Positions 1 through 5,850 of a DNA stretch of 5,850 nucleotides are shown here, piece by piece (position 1 is the first letter of the stretch; each line of letters begins with the position of its first letter). A model generated the notes under the pieces. The model did not search any database and was not told the origin of the DNA. It saw only the letters and a program-made list of their open reading frames with translations. The DNA is from an uncultured Flavobacteriales bacterium (lineage in GTDB: Bacteria > Bacteroidota > Bacteroidia > Flavobacteriales > Crocinitomicaceae): the NCBI GenBank assembly GCA_946886545.1, contig CAMPIU010000204.1, forward strand, positions 1-5,850, given 5' to 3'. The position numbers and the translations under genes are program-made.

Positions 1-2156
1 ATGTGGGTGGTGCCGGTGGTGCTTCCACTATCACACAGCAGCTTGCAAAACAATTGTATACGCTTCAATTGCGTGAGCGCCGGGAACTGGCAAGAGCAAA
101 CGGCGAAGATGTTGAATCCGGCTCTTCAGGAAGAATCGGAAGAATGTGGAACCGTTTGAATGAGAAAGCAAGGGAAAATATCATCGCAACCCGTTTGGAA
201 GCTCGCTTTACAAAAGAAGAAATCATCACAATGTATCTGAATCAGTTTGATTTCTTATACAATGCCGTGGGTATTTCCAACGCGTCCAAAGTATATTTCA
301 ATAAGAAACCCAGTCAATTATCAAAAGAAGAGGCTGCAATGCTGGTAGGAATGTGTAAAAATCCTGCCTTATACAATCCGTATACTTTCAAGATTAAAAA
401 TTACCGCCTTTCATTGGCTCGAAATAAAGGTGTTAGTCCCGGTTCCATTACTGCTGCAGAAATTGCAGATGCGCGGGCTTCCGATAGTCTTCGTGCATTG
501 ACAAGACGCAACCAGGTTTTGATGCAATGGCTGAAAAACTCAAATGAAGAGAATGAAGCATTACGCCAAAAATTGACTCAGGAAGAATATGATCGTTTGA
601 GTAAAAAACCCTTGATCACGAACTACCAGATCGTAGATCACAAGCGTGGAATTGCTCCTTATTTCAGAGAATCCCTGCGCAATGAGGTAACTGAACTATT
701 GAATTCAAAAAAAGAAGACGGTTCGTTGGTTTACAAACGCGAAGACGGGCTTCCGTATGACATTTACAGAGATGGCTTACGCATTTACACAACCTTGAAT
801 GCCGATATGCAGGAACATGCAGAATATGCCTTGGAAAGACATTTAAAGGAGACATTACAGCCGCAATTTGACAGAAACAACAAATCTGCAAAGAACTGGC
901 CTTTTTCCAATACCCTTTCTGAAGACCAGGTAAACAGTATTTTGAGATCTTCCATGCACCGTTCTGATCGTTACCGTACGCTTTCTGAAGCAGGTCTGTC
1001 GGAGGAAGAGATCAAACGTGTGTTCAATGAACCGGTCCAAATGAGAGTATTCAGCTGGAGGGGTGAACGCGATACTATTATGAGTCCGATGGATTCCATC
1101 CGATATTACAAATCGTTTTTACAGGCAGGATTAATCTCCATAGAACCAAGCACCGGTTTTGTTAAAGCCTGGGTAGGTGGAGCAAACATTGATCATTTTG
1201 CTTACGATCACGTAAAACTGGGTAAACGACAAGTCGGATCTACCATCAAGCCATTCGTATATGCCGCTGGAATTACCATGAATGTGGTGAAACCAGGTTT
1301 GGTAGTGCCAAACATTCCTTACTGCGTGGATCTGTATGATCCGAATGGAAACCCGGACGGGCAATGGTGTCCTCGAAATTCAGACGGCAGTGGGAACGGT
1401 GGAACAATTTCAATAATGAAAGGACTTGCTCTCTCTAAAAACAACATTGCGGTTTATATTATGAAGCAAATGGGTGCTTTGGCCGGACCAAAAACGGTGG
1501 CAAAATTGATGCGTGATATGGACATCGAACTACTCGACCGGGATGTAGTTCCGGCCATGTGTCTCGGATCAATGGATTTGTCACTTTATGAACTGGTGGG
1601 TGCCCAGGCAACCTTTGTGAACAAAGGGATTTTCAACAAACCAACCAGTATTTTGCGGATTGAAGACCGCTCAGGACATGTTATCTACAGTGCAAAAACT
1701 GTTTCGAAAGAAGCCATGAACGAAAACGTGGCATATACGATCCTGAAAATGATGAGAGGCGTTGTTCAGGGAGGTACAGCAAGCAGATTGCGCGGTGGTT
1801 CCGATTATGGAAATATCCCCTACCCGACAGCTGGAAAAACAGGAACTACTCAAAACAATTCGGATGGATGGTTTGTAGGTCTGACACCGGATCTGGCAAC
1901 AGGTGTGTGGGTTGGAGCAGAAGACCGCGGAGTACGCTTCAGAAGTACGGACCAGGGTCAGGGAGCACGAACAGCACTTCCTATTTACGGATATTACATG
2001 AACAAAGTTTATAAAGATCCGAAAATTGCCATATCGACAACAGATTTTGAAGCCCCTCGGAATTTTGATAATTCGGTCTTCAATTTAACCGGAGTAGAAA
2101 TCGATCCGGAAGTTTCCGACTCAACAACTACCATTGTGGATCAAATACAAATGTGA
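1..2156 (+). CDS. mrcA: Class A penicillin-binding protein (PBP1A type), 5' truncated by the window edge
   Basis: This is a bifunctional peptidoglycan synthase: a GT51 glycosyltransferase that polymerises lipid II, fused to a penicillin-binding transpeptidase that cross-links stem peptides on the outer face of the inner membrane. About 717 codons are visible, reading from base 3. The GTG there is an internal Val codon, because the membrane anchor and the GT51 motif with the catalytic Glu (EDxxFxxH) lie upstream. Numbering from base 3, GT51 motif 2 is STITQQLAK (8-16), followed by KARENIIATRLE (55-66) and KEEIITMYLNQ (71-81). A linker spans about 130-365. The transpeptidase has STIK (Ser413, Lys416), SKN (478-480) and KTGTT (612-616), so its active site looks intact. 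About 25 extra residues sit between GT51 motifs 2 and 3. The gene ends with tandem stops TGA TAG, 9 bp before scoA, suggesting cotranscription. The family call is firm; mrcA is used in the broad PBP1A sense. Confidence 0.95.
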   Translation, partial: VGGAGGASTITQQLAKQLYTLQLRERRELARANGEDVESGSSGRIGRMWNRLNEKARENIIATRLEARFTKEEIITMYLNQFDFLYNAVGISNASKVYFNKKPSQLSKEEAAMLVGMCKNPALYNPYTFKIKNYRLSLARNKGVSPGSITAAEIADARASDSLRALTRRNQVLMQWLKNSNEENEALRQKLTQEEYDRLSKKPLITNYQIVDHKRGIAPYFRESLRNEVTELLNSKKEDGSLVYKREDGLPYDIYRDGLRIYTTLNADMQEHAEYALERHLKETLQPQFDRNNKSAKNWPFSNTLSEDQVNSILRSSMHRSDRYRTLSEAGLSEEEIKRVFNEPVQMRVFSWRGERDTIMSPMDSIRYYKSFLQAGLISIEPSTGFVKAWVGGANIDHFAYDHVKLGKRQVGSTIKPFVYAAGITMNVVKPGLVVPNIPYCVDLYDPNGNPDGQWCPRNSDGSGNGGTISIMKGLALSKNNIAVYIMKQMGALAGPKTVAKLMRDMDIELLDRDVVPAMCLGSMDLSLYELVGAQATFVNKGIFNKPTSILRIEDRSGHVIYSAKTVSKEAMNENVAYTILKMMRGVVQGGTASRLRGGSDYGNIPYPTAGKTGTTQNNSDGWFVGLTPDLATGVWVGAEDRGVRFRSTDQGQGARTALPIYGYYMNKVYKDPKIAISTTDFEAPRNFDNSVFNLTGVEIDPEVSDSTTTIVDQIQM

Positions 2157-2165
2157 TAGAAAATC

Positions 2166-2861
2166 ATGAATAAAGTTGTAAAAAACGTTGAAGAAGCCTT
2201 AGCGGGTATCGAAGATAACATGACCTTGATGGTTGGCGGGTTCGGACTATGCGGAATCCCGGAGAACTCCATTGCACAACTAGTGAAAAAGGGCACAAAA
2301 GGCCTGACTTGTATTTCCAATAATGCAGGAGTAGATGATTTTGGACTGGGTTTGTTACTACAGAACAAGCAAGTCAAAAAGATGATCTCGTCTTATGTAG
2401 GTGAAAACGAAGAGTTCGAACGCCAAATGCTTTCAGGCGAATTGGAAGTGGATCTGATTCCACAAGGTTCTTTAGCAGAACGCTGCAGAGCAGGTGGCGC
2501 AGGAATCCCGATGTTCTTTACTCCAGCCGGATATGGAACCGAAGTAGCCGAAGGAAAAGAAGTCCGTGTTTTTGATGGAAAGCCTCACATTCTTGAAAGT
2601 GCACTAACAGCAGATTTTGCAATCGTTAAGGCATGGAAAGGTGATACGGAAGGAAATCTGATTTATAAGGCAACAGCCCGCAATTTCAACCCGATGATGG
2701 CAATGGCAGGAAAGATCACCATTGCAGAAGTAGAAGAATTGGTTCCGGCAGGAGAATTGGACCCGAATTTTATTCACACTCCTGGAATTTTTGTTCAGCG
2801 GATTTTCCAGGGAGAAAAGTTTGAAAAACGCATTGAACAACGTACCGTTCGAACAAGATAA
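2166..2861 (+). CDS. scoA: 3-oxoacid CoA-transferase, subunit A (SCOT type)
   Basis: This is the alpha subunit of a class I CoA-transferase. The family moves CoA from a donor such as succinyl-CoA to acetoacetate or a related acid in the cytosol, feeding ketone-body or ketogenic amino-acid carbon into acetyl-CoA. The 231 residues are full length for a bacterial ScoA. Family signatures seen are [10 protein letters not shown] (24-33), [10 protein letters not shown] (51-60), SYVGEN (76-81), GELEV (91-95), PQGSLAER (99-106), the glycine-rich [16 protein letters not shown] (110-125) and ARNFNP (171-176). The catalytic Glu belongs to subunit B, here encoded at 4830-5486 rather than immediately downstream. 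The ATG at 2166 sits 9 bp after the PBP stop codon. It has no Shine-Dalgarno sequence, only an A-rich stretch, as is common in Bacteroidota. A terminator follows the gene. The exact acyl substrate cannot be read from the sequence; succinyl-CoA:acetoacetate is the likeliest. Confidence 0.95.
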   Translation: MNKVVKNVEEALAGIEDNMTLMVGGFGLCGIPENSIAQLVKKGTKGLTCISNNAGVDDFGLGLLLQNKQVKKMISSYVGENEEFERQMLSGELEVDLIPQGSLAERCRAGGAGIPMFFTPAGYGTEVAEGKEVRVFDGKPHILESALTADFAIVKAWKGDTEGNLIYKATARNFNPMMAMAGKITIAEVEELVPAGELDPNFIHTPGIFVQRIFQGEKFEKRIEQRTVRTR

Positions 2862-2886
2862 AATGACATTCTTCCGATTAGATAAT

Positions 2887-2916
2887 AAGTGGCTTATATG
2901 GCCACTTTTTCTTTTT
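2887..2916 (+). terminator. Rho-independent terminator after scoA
   Basis: A perfect 7-bp stem, AAGTGGC (2887-2893) with GCCACTT (2901-2907), encloses a 7-nt loop. It runs directly into a T-rich tract (2906-2916, broken only by one C). The hairpin begins 26 bp after the scoA stop codon. This is a classic intrinsic terminator on the plus strand and should end, or at least attenuate, the PBP-scoA transcript before the membrane glycosyltransferase and scoB. The stem is short, so some read-through is plausible. Confidence 0.75.
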
Positions 2917-2975
2917 CTGAGGGGCTCATAAGATCCTGCCGAGTCATAAATTCAGTCACAAGCCTTTAAAAATAG

Positions 2976-3006
2976 TTGTCGTAACCGAAAAGTTCAAATA
3001 ACTTAG
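2976..3006 (+). promoter_or_regulatory. Candidate Bacteroidota-type promoter for the 3031-5486 gene pair
   Basis: TTG at 2976-2978 is followed, after a 20-bp spacer, by TAACTTAG at 2999-3006. The latter matches the Bacteroidota -7 element TAnnTTTG at all fixed positions but one. The expected transcript start, near 3011-3015, would leave a leader of about 15-20 nt before the TTG start codon at 3031. A promoter is needed somewhere in this gap if the upstream terminator works. The match is imperfect and the sequence is AT-rich, so chance is a real possibility. The rest of the 169-bp gap shows nothing else convincing. Confidence 0.3.
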
Positions 3007-3030
3007 TAACCCAGAATAAATTAGACCATT

Positions 3031-4824
3031 TTGCTTCAAAAAAACTCCAACATACAAATTACAACCTGGATCCTGTTTTTGGGTTTGTTGATTTATGCTA
3101 TTCTTAGGGCCTGGATCGTAGAACCTATTCACGATGAAGTTGCTACCTATTTTCATTACATCGAAACAGGAGAAATCAAAGGTGGCCGTTCTTTAATGGA
3201 TGCCAATAACCATTTACTGAACAGTTGGCTGGGAAATTTTTCCTATCGCTGGTTCGGAGAACATTTTTTCCTTTTCAGGGTTCCTGCCATTCTTTGTTTC
3301 TGTCTCTATTTTTGGTCAAGCAGAAAATTAACACGCAACCTGAATTCCGGACTTTGGGGGGAACTTTGTTTCGTGGCATTAAACACCATTCCATGGATCT
3401 TTGATTATTTCAGCTACACAAGAGGTTACGGTCTGGCCATTGGTTTTTTCATGGCTGCTTTGTTGCAATTATCCTTATGGCTGAAAGAAAAACACACGGG
3501 TCATTTAATCTTGCTGCTTTTATTTCTTTACCTGGCGGTACTTTCCAATCTTACTTATCTCATCACCAGTTTGATCATTGTCAGTTATGCAATTTTAATG
3601 ACTCTGATTCATGCGAAAAAGATCGGAATTAAAGCCCTGGTCTTTCACACCTTTTTAATCATTGTATTCTGCTTCGCACTCATTCCACTGATTGAATTCA
3701 GTTTTGCACTGAAAGAAGCCGGTGCTTTGTATTACGGAAGCCTGGACGGTCTTTGGTGGGTTACGGGAAAAACACTTTCGAGATACATTCTGTTTTACGA
3801 CGCGAATTGGCTTCGCATCGTTTATGTTCTGATCGGATTAACTGGAGCGATCATCCTGTTTCTTCAATGGAAAAAAGAATCCTTGCTGCAATTCATGAGC
3901 AGTACTTCTTTTTGGTTGTGCTTGCTTATCGGCGGAAATATTTTAGCCATTCTTTTCCTGGCAAAGGTCATGAAGGTAAACTACCCGGAAGATCGTGCAG
4001 CCATGTACCTGATTCCTTTAAGTATCCTGGCTTTAACAACACTTTTCAGTCAGAATAAGATTTCAAAATACTTCTTGTTTGTTCTCCTTTTCTTCCCGGT
4101 AAGTTTTCTTTTCAAATTGAATTTGAATACCTCCATTTTTTCACCGGATGACCGCATGAGCAAGGAATTTTATGAAAGTGCCATGAAAGATCTGAAACCA
4201 GATCAAACCGTCAGTATTTATCCTATCATGCAGTTGACGTATTCTTATTTTGAACGCACCAATCCATCTCATCAAACAAAGCACATAGCAACCGTACAGA
4301 AGGATTTTCTCCCAAGCAGTGATCTCATTTTAACCAAAACAACCTGGTTATTCCCAAAAGATGACATCAGTGCTTATAAAGTGGTAGCAAGAGATCCTGC
4401 GAGTACTTACATCGCCCTGAGAAGAAAAACGCCCTTTAAACAAGTTCATTTGTTTGATTCGGTAGGAAAAACAAGGCAATCAGATGAAGAATATATTTTG
4501 TTTTACGACGGACCGATCCGCCCGGAATGGAGAAAAAAAGGAATCCAGATCAATCTGAAGGGAAGTTTAAAAACAGATAAGGAACTGAACGATTTTAATG
4601 CCGTAGTTGCAACTAATGATTCCACCGACAAGAATCTGAGATACGAGTATCAAAACCTTCGCTGGTATGTCGGTGAGAACGCACAGCAGTTTAAATTGAA
4701 CTATCCGTATGCCGCAAAACATTTTCTCAACGAAGAATCCCGATTGATTATTTATATTTGGAACCCGGAAAGAAAGCATTTCAAGCTTACGAATCCGACA
4801 ATTCAGATTATTGAGTTAAAATAA
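3031..4824 (+). CDS. Polytopic membrane protein, probable GT-C (GT39-like) glycosyltransferase
   Basis: This 597-residue protein resembles GT-C glycosyltransferases of the ArnT/PMT (GT39) type, which move a sugar from a polyprenyl-phosphate donor to an acceptor on the periplasmic face. About ten or eleven hydrophobic segments lie in residues 12-361, roughly at 12-30, 78-96, 111-125, 132-150, 158-194 (two), 203-222, 260-279, 292-312, 325-341 and 346-361. The hydrophilic tail (about 365-597) is probably a soluble periplasmic domain that I do not recognise. HDE (34-36), in the first loop after segment 1, fits the acidic catalytic site of GT-C enzymes. MDANNHLLN (56-64) and PEDRAAMYLIPL (319-330) also look GT39-like. 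The start is TTG: an in-frame TAG at 3022 closes the frame, no ATG lies in the gap, and the first internal ATG (3196, Met56) would remove segment 1 and HDE. No Shine-Dalgarno sequence is seen. It ends 5 bp before scoB. Substrate and acceptor are unknown. Confidence 0.7.
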   Translation: MLQKNSNIQITTWILFLGLLIYAILRAWIVEPIHDEVATYFHYIETGEIKGGRSLMDANNHLLNSWLGNFSYRWFGEHFFLFRVPAILCFCLYFWSSRKLTRNLNSGLWGELCFVALNTIPWIFDYFSYTRGYGLAIGFFMAALLQLSLWLKEKHTGHLILLLLFLYLAVLSNLTYLITSLIIVSYAILMTLIHAKKIGIKALVFHTFLIIVFCFALIPLIEFSFALKEAGALYYGSLDGLWWVTGKTLSRYILFYDANWLRIVYVLIGLTGAIILFLQWKKESLLQFMSSTSFWLCLLIGGNILAILFLAKVMKVNYPEDRAAMYLIPLSILALTTLFSQNKISKYFLFVLLFFPVSFLFKLNLNTSIFSPDDRMSKEFYESAMKDLKPDQTVSIYPIMQLTYSYFERTNPSHQTKHIATVQKDFLPSSDLILTKTTWLFPKDDISAYKVVARDPASTYIALRRKTPFKQVHLFDSVGKTRQSDEEYILFYDGPIRPEWRKKGIQINLKGSLKTDKELNDFNAVVATNDSTDKNLRYEYQNLRWYVGENAQQFKLNYPYAAKHFLNEESRLIIYIWNPERKHFKLTNPTIQIIELK

Positions 4825-4829
4825 TACAT

Positions 4830-5486
4830 ATGGCACTAGATAAAAACGGAATAGCAAAACGAATTGCACAGGAACTACAAGATGGTTGGTATGTGAATTT
4901 GGGAATTGGTATTCCAACACTTGTCGCTAATTACATTCCGGAAGGTATTGAGGTTGAATTCCAATCTGAAAACGGAATTCTTGGCATGGGACCTTTTCCA
5001 TTTGAAGGAGAAGAAGATCCGGATCTGATCAATGCAGGAAAACAAACGGTTACTTTACGACCCGGAGCTTCCATTTTTGATTCAGCTACTTCATTTGCAA
5101 TGATCCGCGGGAAACATGTGCAATTAACAGTTCTCGGTGCAATGGAAGTTTCACAAAACGGTGATATTGCCAACTGGAAAATCCCGGGTAAAATGGTAAA
5201 AGGGATGGGTGGAGCTATGGATTTGGTAGCTTCTGCTGAAAACATCATTGTTGCCATGATGCACTCGAATAAAGCCGGCGAATCGAAAATATTGAAAGCA
5301 TGTACCCTGCCACTTACCGGCGTAGGTTGTGTTAAAAAAGTAGTGACCGAATTGGCCGTATTGGAAATTAAAGACAACAAATTTCATTTGATCGAACGCG
5401 CTCCGGGAGTTAGTGTTGAAGAAATTATTTCCAAAACAGAAGGAGATTTAGTTGTCCCGGACTTTGTTCCCGAAATGAACATTTAA
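4830..5486 (+). CDS. scoB: 3-oxoacid CoA-transferase, subunit B (SCOT type)
   Basis: This is the beta subunit, partner of the ScoA encoded at 2166-2861. It carries the Glu that forms the covalent glutamyl-CoA thioester in class I CoA-transferases. The 218 residues are full length. Visible signatures are [15 protein letters not shown] (23-37), [11 protein letters not shown] (45-55) with the expected catalytic Glu47, [14 protein letters not shown] (103-116), GMGGAMDLV (125-133) and [18 protein letters not shown] (162-179). These match SCOT-type subunit B rather than the related acetate/propionate enzymes, though substrate range cannot be settled from sequence. The ATG at 4830 lies 5 bp after the stop codon of the membrane protein gene, with only an A/T-rich stretch before it, so the two are almost certainly cotranscribed and perhaps translationally coupled. 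The gene ends in tandem stops TAA TAA. Nearly 2 kb, including a terminator, separates it from scoA. Confidence 0.95.
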   Translation: MALDKNGIAKRIAQELQDGWYVNLGIGIPTLVANYIPEGIEVEFQSENGILGMGPFPFEGEEDPDLINAGKQTVTLRPGASIFDSATSFAMIRGKHVQLTVLGAMEVSQNGDIANWKIPGKMVKGMGGAMDLVASAENIIVAMMHSNKAGESKILKACTLPLTGVGCVKKVVTELAVLEIKDNKFHLIERAPGVSVEEIISKTEGDLVVPDFVPEMNI

Positions 5487-5515
5487 TAAAATCCCCATTT
5501 TTACGTTATCCAAAC

Positions 5516-5850
5516 ATGATTCAAAAGTTATCTATTCTTATACCGGCATACAACGAGGGGCCAACCATCCACCTGATTCTTGATAAGATCAAAAAGGTGA
5601 AGCTGGAAAACGATATTCATAAAGAATTGGTAATCGTGAATGACTGTTCTAAGGATAATACTGTTGAACGCATTGAAGCTTACATGGCCGCAAACCCGGA
5701 AATGGATATTCGCTTGTTTTCTCAACCTTTCAACCAGGGAAAAGGTGCAGCTATCAATCGTGCAATCCAGGAATCTACCGGCGAATACATTATCATCCAG
5801 GACGCTGACCTCGAATACGATCCCGAAGAATACAACTTATTGCTAAAACC
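5516..5850 (+). CDS. Family 2 glycosyltransferase (DPM1-like), 3' truncated by the window edge
   Basis: The first 111 codons of a cytoplasmic GT-A fold glycosyltransferase are present. It opens with the family 2 start [13 protein letters not shown] (6-18) and continues with [13 protein letters not shown] (37-49), whose Asp43 is the usual nucleotide-binding Asp. [12 protein letters not shown] (73-84) and the metal-binding DAD motif in [15 protein letters not shown] (92-106) follow. This combination, particularly NxGKGAAxxxA and [12 protein letters not shown], is typical of the DPM1 / polyprenyl-phosphate sugar synthase branch, which transfers a sugar from a nucleotide donor to a polyprenyl phosphate. 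The ATG at 5516 lies 29 bp after the scoB stop codon. No Shine-Dalgarno sequence or clear terminator lies between, so it may belong to the same transcript. Without the C-terminus I cannot tell whether it has the membrane segments found in some relatives. The GT2 family call is firm; the DPM1-like subtype is likely. Confidence 0.9.
   Translation, partial: MIQKLSILIPAYNEGPTIHLILDKIKKVKLENDIHKELVIVNDCSKDNTVERIEAYMAANPEMDIRLFSQPFNQGKGAAINRAIQESTGEYIIIQDADLEYDPEEYNLLLK

Noticed and set aside
2956..3156. A minus-strand 66-codon frame covering the gap after scoA.
   Set aside because: It runs into the conserved N-terminus of the membrane protein gene on the opposite strand, and neither its sequence nor its context supports it as a gene.
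3753..4058. A 101-codon plus-strand frame inside the membrane glycosyltransferase gene.
   Set aside because: It overlaps the hydrophobic core of a well-supported gene in another frame, and its translation resembles no family I recognise.
2859..4829. Similar short sequences, TAAAATGACAT (2859-2869) and TAAAATAATACAT (4817-4829), flanking the extra gene between scoA and scoB, considered as a target-site duplication.
   Set aside because: The match is short, imperfect and AT-rich, both copies overlap stop codons, and no inverted terminal repeats or transposase are present.
4956..4980. Inverted repeat GAATTCC / GGAATTC inside scoB.
   Set aside because: A 7-bp palindromic pair within a conserved coding region, which includes the catalytic Glu codon, has no terminator or operator context and is likely incidental.
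4931..5380. A 149-codon open frame on the minus strand within scoB.
   Set aside because: It lies wholly opposite a strongly conserved gene, has no recognisable protein features, and is best explained as a codon-composition shadow of scoB.
5502..5509. TACGTTAT just before the GT2 gene, considered as a -7 promoter element (TAnnTTTG).
   Set aside because: Only part of the element matches, and no TTG lies at the expected 19-21 bp upstream.
5640..5846. A 68-codon plus-strand frame near the right edge.
   Set aside because: The true reading frame here starts at 5516 and encodes a clear GT2 glycosyltransferase; this frame is a shadow of it.

Overview
The window is most likely from a member of the Bacteroidota, probably Flavobacteriales. 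A Crocinitomicaceae or Fluviicola-like host is only a guess. Supporting signs are the moderately AT-rich composition, A/T-rich stretches instead of Shine-Dalgarno sequences before the start codons, an insert in the penicillin-binding protein of a kind I associate with this phylum, and a TTG-N20-TAnnTT-like promoter candidate. Nothing in the window looks like a transposase, phage gene, CRISPR array, tRNA or rRNA.

All five genes lie on the plus strand. Positions 1-2156 hold the 3' part of a class A penicillin-binding protein (PBP1A/mrcA type) that enters from the left edge. Nine bases later, 2166-2861 encodes the A subunit of a 3-oxoacid (succinyl-CoA:acetoacetate type) CoA-transferase. A 169-bp gap (2862-3030) follows, with a convincing hairpin/T-tract terminator at 2887-2916 and a weak promoter candidate. 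Positions 3031-4824 encode a polytopic membrane protein resembling GT-C/GT39 glycosyltransferases, starting at TTG. Five bases later, 4830-5486 encodes the B subunit of the CoA-transferase. After 29 bp, a family 2 glycosyltransferase starts at 5516 and runs off the right edge. No gene-free stretch exceeds 300 bases.

The window mixes two themes: cell-envelope synthesis (a peptidoglycan polymerase, a membrane glycosyltransferase and a DPM1-like GT2) and acyl-CoA metabolism (the two CoA-transferase subunits). Its most unusual feature is that the two subunit genes, normally adjacent, are separated by almost 2 kb containing a terminator and an unrelated membrane glycosyltransferase gene. The GT2 and GT-C genes on either side of scoB could form a donor/transferase pair using a polyprenyl-phosphate sugar, but this is inferred from family membership. 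I do not see evidence for a wholly new system. The split scoA/scoB arrangement is the main item worth checking.
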